Assembly (NCBI RefSeq): GCF_002843315.1
Contig: NZ_MVDD01000003.1
Span: forward strand, 62,001-126,000
Origin: Labilibaculum filiforme
Lineage (GTDB): Bacteria; Bacteroidota; Bacteroidia; Bacteroidales; Marinifilaceae
DNA length: 64,000 nucleotides
Direction of reading: 5' to 3'
A model generated the notes under the pieces. The model ran no database searches. It was not told the DNA's origin and saw only the letters and a program-made list of their open reading frames with translations. The position numbers and the translations under genes are program-made. This document shows, piece by piece, positions 7,233-14,671 of this stretch; positions within the stretch are counted from its first letter, which is position 1, and each line of letters opens with the position of its first letter.

Positions 7233-9320
7233 TTAATTGGTAAGCAACAGTTTCCTTTTTAAATCTACACCGTCGATATTGATGTTTAAAATATAAGATC
7301 CCGAAGCCAATCCTCCAAGATTAAATCGAATACTGCTTTCGTAGCTAGAAACAACTCCCGAGCGAATTTGAGCACCTTTAAGATCATAAACAGTCCATGT
7401 GCTGCGTAAAAAAATAATCTTGCTTAAATCAACGGTAAAAACGTCATTCGAAGGATTTGGATATATCGTTAATAAATTGTCGTATCGGGTACTTATTTCT
7501 TTTGTAATTGAATGTTCACCACAAAAATTTTCAGCAAGCATCGTCAACTTATAAATTCCTGTTTTATTATACGTATGAATTGGATTTTCCTCATCAGATA
7601 GGGAACCATCGCCAAAATTCCAATTGTACGCCATACCTTCTATCGACGTATTTGTAATTTGAACTTTATTAAGCTCTACAGTATAGCTAAAATCCGCTAC
7701 AGGAATATCCATTGCTAAAACTGAGCGAACAACACTATCAACAACAAACTCTTTTTTTACAATTAATTTAATTTTCTTAAGACCTGGACTACTATAACTC
7801 ACAACGTGCGGTCCTTTTTCTGTTGATGTTGCAGGAGTAGCTCCTTCGCCGAAATTCCAATAAAATGTTTCGGGTTCTCCTAAAGAAACATCTGTAATCG
7901 TAATTGGAGAATCGTAACAAATGCTATCCTGAGAGACAGCCACAACAGCTCTTAATCCTTTATAAGGATCAACACCATCAAGCGTTAATACTCCCAAATT
8001 TAATGGATCTAACCAAATTTTAAGTTGCTGATTGGAAGCCGAATAATTATCCCAACTTTCAGAAAATTTTGCAAAGTAATCATTTATGGAGCTTGAACAG
8101 CTAGCCTCGCCTCCTGTTAAATCACCAATTAAACGATGATTTTCGTCAAATAAAGGTGAGCCTGAAGACCCGCCTTCTGTTGTTCCTAAATCCCATTCTA
8201 AAATTCGCCAATGAGTATTCGAATCAAAAGTAAATTTTGTGTCAGAATAGGTAGCGGTTATAGGGGAATCCAGATCCAAGGATATTTTTTTTACATCTCC
8301 GCTAGGATGATGAATACAAGTTGTATTTACCGGCACTCTTCCAGATCGATCCCAACCAATGTAATAGGGTAAATAGGAAGCAGGAGGCATTACTGATAGT
8401 TCTAAAAGTGTAAAATCTAAATGATTCGTAGTCGCCAATAAATTAGCTCCTGAAATAGATTGTGATTTCGATCCAACGGTAGATTCACAATCCGCAGCTT
8501 CATAGTTAAAATAGAAAATTGCAGCATCTGCTTCTTCTTGAACGTTAATAGCATGATGCGCTGTTAATAAAAATGGTCTGCCATTAAAACTAGTATTATT
8601 TATTAACGCACCCGATGCAATATACCCATCATATAAAATATGACATACTGCTTTTTTTTCCACTTGCCAGGAATCGCCCTCAGCACAATTAATATTCACA
8701 TTACAAGTTCCTGATGATTTTAAAAGTGATACTTCTCCTCTTAACTGATTAAAAATATTTTTATAGTCGTGCAAAACACTTCCAATTTCCAGAACGGCAA
8801 TAAATTCGGGTTGTAAAGGTTCTATGTACTCCACAGTAATTTCGTCTCCTTGCAAAGGTTCAATCGAAAACTTACCCGATTCTTTATTGTTTTTTTCAGT
8901 GTATGCTCCTAATATTCGGTTCGATTGATTGTTGTAAACAAACATCTGACTTCCTGTCGGAATTCTAAATTTTGAGAAAATCAAACCTAAAGAATAAGCC
9001 CCCGACGAAGTAATAGATAATCGCCAAACTCTTCGCCCATCGTCTAAAACTTGCCATGTACCGGCGTTTAATGAATTAAAAGAAACCTGATACCGATAAG
9101 CATACTGAGCATTCTTCAGGAAACTTTTGCCTTCCGATTGTTCTTGACTCTTTAGCATTGTTGCTCTCTCGAAGCGAGGCAAGTAAACAGTCGATAATTC
9201 AGACTTTATTGTGCCCGTTTTAAGTAAAGGCTCCCCACCGTAAGAAATTTGAGCTTTGGTTGAAAGCCAAAAAAGACTTAAGCTAATCAATAGCCCGTAG
9301 CGAATAATTTTAGAAATCAT
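7233..9320 (-). CDS. Secreted trypsin-like serine endopeptidase with PKD domains and T9SS sorting domain
   Basis: The ATG at 9320 starts a 695-residue protein with a signal peptide (1 to about 23, MISKIIRYGLLISLSLFW); the longer frame would need a TTG. After an N-terminal beta-rich prodomain comes a lysyl-endopeptidase-like S1-type catalytic domain: His255 in FLLTAHHAI, Asp302 in NHLDFTLLEL, Ser386 in EGGSSGSPLF, with several cysteines likely in disulfides. Two PKD domains follow (FYWNFGEG near 490 and YNWNFGDG near 570). The last ~80 residues (LLTIYPNPSNDVFTVDL and a terminal KRKLLLTN) are a type A T9SS sorting domain. It should therefore be exported through the outer membrane and released or surface-anchored to digest protein. 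No operon partners. Confidence 0.88.
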   Translation of the reverse strand: MISKIIRYGLLISLSLFWLSTKAQISYGGEPLLKTGTIKSELSTVYLPRFERATMLKSQEQSEGKSFLKNAQYAYRYQVSFNSLNAGTWQVLDDGRRVWRLSITSSGAYSLGLIFSKFRIPTGSQMFVYNNQSNRILGAYTEKNNKESGKFSIEPLQGDEITVEYIEPLQPEFIAVLEIGSVLHDYKNIFNQLRGEVSLLKSSGTCNVNINCAEGDSWQVEKKAVCHILYDGYIASGALINNTSFNGRPFLLTAHHAINVQEEADAAIFYFNYEAADCESTVGSKSQSISGANLLATTNHLDFTLLELSVMPPASYLPYYIGWDRSGRVPVNTTCIHHPSGDVKKISLDLDSPITATYSDTKFTFDSNTHWRILEWDLGTTEGGSSGSPLFDENHRLIGDLTGGEASCSSSINDYFAKFSESWDNYSASNQQLKIWLDPLNLGVLTLDGVDPYKGLRAVVAVSQDSICYDSPITITDVSLGEPETFYWNFGEGATPATSTEKGPHVVSYSSPGLKKIKLIVKKEFVVDSVVRSVLAMDIPVADFSYTVELNKVQITNTSIEGMAYNWNFGDGSLSDEENPIHTYNKTGIYKLTMLAENFCGEHSITKEISTRYDNLLTIYPNPSNDVFTVDLSKIIFLRSTWTVYDLKGAQIRSGVVSSYESSIRFNLGGLASGSYILNINIDGVDLKRKLLLTN

Positions 9321-9577
9321 GCAGGTATTTTTCAATCAAATATTCTCAAAAATAGCAATTAAGTAAGGAATGCCAACCAATTACATAAAACAATTAAATT
9401 TTCATCAACAAAAGCATGTATTCTAAAGCGAACCTATTAGCAACACCCAATTCTCATTTTCCAATTTTGCCAAACATAAATTCTAATCAAACATTAAAAA
9501 AGAAAAAAAATAATTCCCCTATAAATTCAGAGTAAATCTATATTAAGTAAGTACTTTTAAATTCTGATTATTTTATA

Positions 9578-9585
9578 TAAATTTG
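9578..9585 (+). promoter_or_regulatory. Candidate -7 element for the response-regulator gene
   Basis: TAAATTTG matches TAnnTTTG exactly, 44 bases upstream of the ATG at 9629. No convincing TTTG -33 element is visible. The rest of the 9336-9628 gap is AT-rich with no other signal seen. Confidence 0.4.
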
Positions 9586-9628
9586 ATTGAAGTGAAAAAA
9601 ACCATTTATTTACACCAAATATAACTAC

Positions 9629-10009
9629 ATGACTCTTAGAGAACGTAATTGGTCCTCAAAAACTATTCTTATTGCTGAAGATGTAGAATCCAATTTTCTT
9701 TTTTTGGAAGAAGTAATTCGTAAAACAGGAGCGGAAGTTCTTTGGGCTAAAAATGGTAAAGATGCTATTGAAATGTTTAACAACAATAAGGTGGACCTTA
9801 TTTTAATGGACATTCAAATGCCACTAATGAACGGTTTCGAGGCAACAAAAGTGATCAAGAAACAAAATCCTAAAATTCCAATTATTTCGCAAACAGCATA
9901 TGCCATGTCCGAAGACCGTGTGAAGAGTTTAAGTGCAGGTTGCGACGACTATATTGCAAAACCAATACCAAGCCAAAAATTGTTAGATTTACTCTCGATT
10001 TACATTTAA
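9629..10009 (+). CDS. Single-domain response regulator (CheY-like receiver)
   Basis: A 126-residue receiver domain with no output domain. The acidic pocket is Glu17/Asp18 (IAEDVESN), the phospho-acceptor is Asp61 in LILMDIQMPLMNGF, and the conserved switch residues are Thr89 (SQTAYA) and Lys111 (IAKPIP). Such stand-alone receivers relay phosphate to another protein or act by direct binding; the sequence resembles receivers normally attached to hybrid sensor kinases. It converges with the SpoIIE phosphatase gene (16-base gap), so it is not in that operon; a functional link to the phosphatase/hydrogenase-like system is possible but unsupported beyond proximity. Confidence 0.85.
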   Translation: MTLRERNWSSKTILIAEDVESNFLFLEEVIRKTGAEVLWAKNGKDAIEMFNNNKVDLILMDIQMPLMNGFEATKVIKKQNPKIPIISQTAYAMSEDRVKSLSAGCDDYIAKPIPSQKLLDLLSIYI

Positions 10010-10025
10010 TGAGAGGCAATTCAAA

Positions 10026-11210
10026 CTAAATAAAGGTAAGTGTAACGTCTTTTAAAAACTTATCTTCAAGCAGACTTACTATTCTTTTCACCACTGTTCT
10101 TCTTATTTCCAATTCGATAGGTAGGCTAGGATCCTGGTGAGCAAAATTAATTCTTGTTCCCGAAATAATAGAAATTTTATCGCTTTGCAATAGGTAATGA
10201 ACAATCTGATCAGCAGGACCATCGCCCAAATTATAATCACTATTGTAATCCCCGAGAATACGGGAAACCTTACCAATTGTTAAAATACCTTCGGTAACCA
10301 AATTAATACTTTCCATATAGGAAGCTGGAGGAAGTTCCGGATCTGTAATTTTCATTCCAGCGGCAAATTTCAAATTTAATTCTCGTCCCAAAATTTCGGC
10401 AGTAGTTCCTCCGCAAATAATTTTTTTCCCTTTAAAATGATACACTCTCATGGCAAGTTCCGCATCCTTATCTTTTTCGAAGGGAGGTCCTGTACAAATT
10501 AAAAGTTTTCGAGGTTCTCTATAATAGATAACTCCTGCGCTAGTATCGTCCTTTAACTCATCCTGATCGTTTTTTGCAGCTCTTTTCACTAACTGTATTC
10601 CTAAATTACGAGCCGAAATATAAGGGGTCGATTTTACGATACTAGTAACATACTTTAAAGCACTCTCATGTCCCCATCCGAAAGGCAATTCTCTGCTTCC
10701 CATTCCCGACTGCATTATTCCATCGGACCAAAAAAGAATGCGATCCTCTTTCCGAGCTATAAATTCGCAGGTACGAAGTTCCTTTCCTTGATTTTCTTCG
10801 CTATCGAGCAAAATGGTTCTCCATCCCGGATCGAACACTTCTGAACCACGCATTACAACACACAAAGGATTATCGAATTCAATAATTCGAGTGGTTCCAT
10901 CAAATTCTATATCTATAATGGTAAAGGTGGAATAACTTACTTTTCGAACACTGCATACGGGGAGCGTATTCATGATTATTTCGGCAATAGTTTTTACATC
11001 TTTATGTTCTGCGGTAAAATTCATTGCCATAGATGCCGTTAAAGTTGCGAGAACATTTGCTTTCACACCACTTCCCATTCCATCGCTCAATACCGCAATA
11101 GTCCGGTTCTCTTCTTTAATTCGTTTCGAAAGAAAAACATCTCCACAAATCATTTCACCATGATGAAAAAGTTGCTGACAATCAATATCAATATGAAATT
11201 TTTCTTCCAT
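10026..11210 (-). CDS. SpoIIE/PP2C-type phosphatase with conserved C-terminal extension (copy B)
   Basis: A 394-residue cytoplasmic protein. The first ~230 residues form a SpoIIE-like PPM phosphatase: metal-binding acidic motifs at Asp24 (CGDVF), Asp43 (VLSDGMGSGVKA), Asp163 (WSDGIMQSG) and Asp221/222 (KDDTSAGV). Residues ~231-394 are an extra domain, starting RKLLICTGPPFEK with a GKKIICGGTTAEI block and ending in an FAHQDPSLPIELEIRRTV helix region; I cannot assign it. Its ATG overlaps the stop of the upstream hydrogenase-like gene by one base (TAATG), implying translational coupling. It closely resembles the copy at 13478-14662, of identical length. By family it dephosphorylates a serine/threonine-phosphorylated partner; no kinase or anti-sigma partner is encoded nearby. 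Confidence 0.85.
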   Translation of the reverse strand: MEEKFHIDIDCQQLFHHGEMICGDVFLSKRIKEENRTIAVLSDGMGSGVKANVLATLTASMAMNFTAEHKDVKTIAEIIMNTLPVCSVRKVSYSTFTIIDIEFDGTTRIIEFDNPLCVVMRGSEVFDPGWRTILLDSEENQGKELRTCEFIARKEDRILFWSDGIMQSGMGSRELPFGWGHESALKYVTSIVKSTPYISARNLGIQLVKRAAKNDQDELKDDTSAGVIYYREPRKLLICTGPPFEKDKDAELAMRVYHFKGKKIICGGTTAEILGRELNLKFAAGMKITDPELPPASYMESINLVTEGILTIGKVSRILGDYNSDYNLGDGPADQIVHYLLQSDKISIISGTRINFAHQDPSLPIELEIRRTVVKRIVSLLEDKFLKDVTLTFI

Positions 11211-13063
11211 TATTCGCCTTTCCCTTCTTCCCCCGAAGCATGGGATTTAATGATAGAACTCAATAATTTTTCCGTTTTAGAGGCACTTTCACCCAATAAA
11301 AATGCAATTTGTTGTACCGTCTGTAAATTCTCTTTTATTACCGCCCTTGCTCGTCCAATCACTTCTTCCCTTCTTACTTCCGGAGCATACAAATCGCGAA
11401 TAATACCTCCAACAATTTTATTCTTTTTAATAGTGAAAACCGAAACATTAAACAATCGATTACCAAAATGAACATCCTTATTCAAAATATCTTCTCCATT
11501 TAAAACTACCGTGGAAAAAAATTTGTGAAAACTGATCAATTTGGTTAAATCTGCATCCACTAATCCGGGAATAATATCATTCAGGATTCTTGCCTCTTCG
11601 CCCAGCAAATCAACGAAAGTTTTGTTTGCTTCAATCACTTTCAAGCTCTCATTAACAATTACTACTCCCGATGGAAGCTTCTGAAGCATAGCCGATACGG
11701 TTTCTGAAGCCTCCTGTGCTAAAATTCTTTCTTCGTTGGCAATTCGTTCCGACTCCTTTAAGGCTGCCTTTGTTTTTGTAAGCTGTAAATTTGTATTCCC
11801 CAGCTCTTTAATGTAGTTGTTCATGTTTTTGATGGTATAGGAAGAACACATCTCGTAATTGGCTAATCCTTGGCACTTTGCTATCGCAAATTCCCTGCAC
11901 GATTCATAACCGCAAGAACCACAACCCAATTGATCCTCAATTTTTCCTTTTCCCATCTCTACCAAAACATCTGATATTTCCTGTTCGTTTGGTATTGGTA
12001 ACTCTCTTCCCTTCGACTTAAAAGTCCGACTTAAATCAAGATCACTGTATTCTTCAATTTCTTTCCTCCAAATAGCTTCGTCGAGCGTTTTTAATCTTTT
12101 ACGAACGTATCGTATAACTTTCGAGCGACGAGAAAATTTTCGTCCACCTGGCGAAGTTCCCGGTCCCATGATACAACCTTCACAATAAAATAAATCCAGA
12201 TGCTGATATAAATCGTGTTGCGTGGTAAACTCATTTACCGACCTCAGAAAATTGTTTCGTCCTTCGGTACTAATAATTCCTCCATTTAACATGGATATAT
12301 CAATATCAGCAGCTTGAAACAGACCGTGACTAATTGGAAATAATCCGCCTAAGCGAGCAAAAGGAGGATCGAACTCCGAAAATTCAACTGAGTTTTCCGA
12401 AACTCCATACTCTTTAAATAACTTTCTTAATTCTGCAAAACTTAAAACTGCATGCACACATCCATCGGTACCATTAAATACTTTCACATCATCTTTACTG
12501 GCAACACAAGGCGATAAAGACACAATTTTAACATTTTTGCCATACTTTTTTCGTACGACTTTTGCCATAGCAATACCTGGAGGTACTATTGGTGCCAGAT
12601 TATCAACCAATCCGGAATGAAAATTCTCAACATTATTTACAACAGCTGGGCATTTTGTTGATATATAATATTTTCCATGAAAATTATCGAATAATTCCTT
12701 ATAGCGATAAGCCACCAAATCTGCTCCAAAGGCAGCCTCCACCACATAATCAAAACCCAAAGCCCGAATCATCCCAACAAAATTTCTAAAATCAAGAATA
12801 TCATCAAACTCTCCAGAAATACTAGGATCGCAAATTGCAACAACGGGCTCGGTTCCTGCCAACAATTGCTTCACCAAATCTTCCGAACTTCTATATTCTA
12901 TTGCATTTTGAGCACAAACGGTAACACAATTTCCACAACCAATACATCTGCTTTTTATAATATTTGCAAAATCATCCTTTATCTTAATTGCTTTGGCAGG
13001 ACATACCCGAATACATGTATAACTAAGATTACATTTATTCTTATTGGTTACAATTAGTGGCAT
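11210..13063 (-). CDS. [FeFe]-hydrogenase-like iron-sulfur PAS sensor protein (copy B, degenerate)
   Basis: 617 residues. Order: ferredoxin-like domain (Cys11, Cys17, Cys21, then Cys40/43/46/50); [FeFe]-hydrogenase large-subunit-like domain (~70-330); a four-cysteine Fe-S domain (Cys381, 384, 389, 406; CGSCGYESCREFA); a coiled linker (~415-455); a PAS domain (~455-560); a helical tail. H-cluster motifs are reduced: STKCPAVV (Cys138, Lys137 where catalytic enzymes have the proton-relay Cys), LSPCVASK (Cys186; Ser189 where CpI has Lys358) and FYCEGCIMGPG (Cys294, Cys297, spaced C-x2-C instead of C-x3-C). Residue 14 is Ser where a fourth ligand of the first ferredoxin cluster is expected. This resembles sensory/uncharacterised hydrogenase groups rather than H2-producing enzymes. 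It is translationally coupled to the phosphatase and lies 36 bases after the [2Fe-2S] gene. Confidence 0.85.
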   Translation of the reverse strand: MPLIVTNKNKCNLSYTCIRVCPAKAIKIKDDFANIIKSRCIGCGNCVTVCAQNAIEYRSSEDLVKQLLAGTEPVVAICDPSISGEFDDILDFRNFVGMIRALGFDYVVEAAFGADLVAYRYKELFDNFHGKYYISTKCPAVVNNVENFHSGLVDNLAPIVPPGIAMAKVVRKKYGKNVKIVSLSPCVASKDDVKVFNGTDGCVHAVLSFAELRKLFKEYGVSENSVEFSEFDPPFARLGGLFPISHGLFQAADIDISMLNGGIISTEGRNNFLRSVNEFTTQHDLYQHLDLFYCEGCIMGPGTSPGGRKFSRRSKVIRYVRKRLKTLDEAIWRKEIEEYSDLDLSRTFKSKGRELPIPNEQEISDVLVEMGKGKIEDQLGCGSCGYESCREFAIAKCQGLANYEMCSSYTIKNMNNYIKELGNTNLQLTKTKAALKESERIANEERILAQEASETVSAMLQKLPSGVVIVNESLKVIEANKTFVDLLGEEARILNDIIPGLVDADLTKLISFHKFFSTVVLNGEDILNKDVHFGNRLFNVSVFTIKKNKIVGGIIRDLYAPEVRREEVIGRARAVIKENLQTVQQIAFLLGESASKTEKLLSSIIKSHASGEEGKGE

Positions 13064-13099
13064 AATGAGGTGTTTTTTAGGATGGAAAGACAGTATTAG

Positions 13100-13351
13100 T
13101 TAAACGAGCCCAAAAACTCCGTTTAATATTTCAACTACATTATCTGGATCGACTTCCTCATGTAGTTCATCTCCAACTTTTAAAATTGGCCCTTTGGCAC
13201 AATTCCCTGTGCATAATTCCCCATGAAAGAACACTTTATCTTTCAACTTATTTTCTTCGAGAAAGGTATTAATCGTCTTTAAAGCCTTTCCGTTACCCCT
13301 TGAGAAACAAGAGCTTCCCAAACAAATGGTAATTTCGATTTTTTCAGCCAT
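13100..13351 (-). CDS. Small thioredoxin-fold [2Fe-2S] ferredoxin (NuoE/HydA-associated type)
   Basis: An 83-residue protein with Cys10 and Cys15 (CLGSSC) and Cys47 and Cys51 (CTGNC), the C-x4-C...C-x3-C pattern of thioredoxin-like [2Fe-2S] proteins related to the C-terminal half of NuoE. These carry electrons to or from larger redox proteins. It lies between the two hydrogenase-like/phosphatase modules, 36 bases upstream of copy B and 126 bases after the copy A phosphatase, on the same strand. I infer it delivers electrons to, or senses redox with, the hydrogenase-like proteins. Firmicute hydrogenase clusters with a similar small protein, PAS hydrogenase and PP2C phosphatase (the hfs cluster of Thermoanaerobacterium, from memory) support this. 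Confidence 0.85.
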   Translation of the reverse strand: MAEKIEITICLGSSCFSRGNGKALKTINTFLEENKLKDKVFFHGELCTGNCAKGPILKVGDELHEEVDPDNVVEILNGVFGLV

Positions 13352-13477
13352 TTAGTTATTGTCTTTATTATCTGTTTCATGAGGATTGTTACTTACTTCC
13401 AATTCACCAATAAAACTAATCACCAAATGGAAACTTAATCAACAATGCCCCATGTTACATATGGGTTAGATTTCATT

Positions 13478-14662
13478 TTAAATATAACTAAGATCTACTT
13501 CTTTTAAAAACTTTTCCTCTAGTAGTGTAACAATATTCTTTACTACTGTTCTACGTATCTCTAACTCCATTGGTAATTTAGGATCTTGATGTGCAATATT
13601 GATGCCCGTACCATTCACAATAAATATTTTATCGCTTTCCAAAAGAACTCGAACAATTCGATCGGCAGGACCATACCGAAAGGAAGAATTTTGCTTGTAG
13701 TTCTTAAGTAAACGATGTACTTTTCCTAAAGTCAGTATTCCTTCTGTGACCAAATCGACTCCGGTAATATAAGATATTGGTGGCAATTCTGCATCTGCAG
13801 ATTGTAGTTCCATTTTAATGGGACGATGCAATTCTCGAGAAATAATTCCCGCTGTAGTTCCTCCACATATAATCTTCTTTCCCTTAAACTCGGTTACTTG
13901 TTTAGCCAGTTGACTATCCTTCGACTTTTCATAGGGCGGACCGGTACAAATCAGCAAGTTACGTGGCTCCCGAAAATAAAGTACCCCACAAGAGGTATCA
14001 TCTTTGGGTTTATTGCCGTAGTTCGCACATGCTCTATTAACCACTGCTTCGGAAAGCTGTCGCGCCGACAAGGAATTTTGTTTTCTGATCAAAGCTTTTA
14101 CAAAAGCATCTAAATTTTCCAATCCCCAACCAAAAGGCATTCGTATTGCGCCCATTCCCGAATTGGTTACTCCATCGGAACAAAATACGATTCTATCCTC
14201 TTTCTGTGCTTTAAAGCGATAAGAATAGAGTATCTTCCCCTTGTTATGATCTCCTTCGAGAAGCAACTCCTCGCATTCTGGTGCCAGATTCTCTTCTCCT
14301 CGTAAAATAAGACATTCTGGATTATCGTAACGGATGATTCGAGTTTCCCCATCGCACTCAATATCAACAATAGTAAAAGTGGAATAACTAGCTTTTCGCT
14401 TGCTGCAAACCGGAAGTGTCTGCATGATAATCTCGGCTGCTTTACGAATATCCTTGTTCACCTTCATGTAATTCAAAATCATCGAAGCCGTTAAGGTACC
14501 CAACACATTTGCTTTTACGCCACTTCCCAATCCATCCGATAAAACAAGAATGGTTCGTCCCTCCTCTTTTATTTTTCGCGACATAAATACATCTCCACAA
14601 ATAGACTGTCCTTCGAAGCTTTTTTGCTGGCATTCTACTTCTATGTAATAATCAGATGTCAT
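13478..14662 (-). CDS. SpoIIE/PP2C-type phosphatase with conserved C-terminal extension (copy A)
   Basis: The ATG at 14662 gives 394 residues, exactly the length of its paralogue at 10026-11210; the longer reading would start at a TTG at 14668. The PPM metal motifs are ICGDVFMS, VLSDGLGSGVKA, CSDGVTNSGMG and KDDTSCGV. The unassigned C-terminal domain (RNLLICTGPPYEKSKD, GKKIICGGTTAGI, NIAHQDPKLPMELEIRRTV) is conserved with copy B, so it is under selection. It starts nine bases after the stop of the copy A hydrogenase-like gene, forming a coupled pair. Expected role: serine/threonine phosphatase output of an iron-sulfur/PAS sensor. The direct target is unknown. Confidence 0.85.
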   Translation of the reverse strand: MTSDYYIEVECQQKSFEGQSICGDVFMSRKIKEEGRTILVLSDGLGSGVKANVLGTLTASMILNYMKVNKDIRKAAEIIMQTLPVCSKRKASYSTFTIVDIECDGETRIIRYDNPECLILRGEENLAPECEELLLEGDHNKGKILYSYRFKAQKEDRIVFCSDGVTNSGMGAIRMPFGWGLENLDAFVKALIRKQNSLSARQLSEAVVNRACANYGNKPKDDTSCGVLYFREPRNLLICTGPPYEKSKDSQLAKQVTEFKGKKIICGGTTAGIISRELHRPIKMELQSADAELPPISYITGVDLVTEGILTLGKVHRLLKNYKQNSSFRYGPADRIVRVLLESDKIFIVNGTGINIAHQDPKLPMELEIRRTVVKNIVTLLEEKFLKEVDLSYI

Positions 14663-14671
14663 AAGCAACTA

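Noticed and set aside
9629-10009. Response regulator as part of the hydrogenase-like/phosphatase operon
   Set aside because: It is on the opposite strand and convergent; only proximity links them.
13448-13465. Hairpin between copy A phosphatase and the [2Fe-2S] gene as an operon-internal terminator
   Set aside because: Stem of about five pairs and no T tract; the five genes are more simply one operon.
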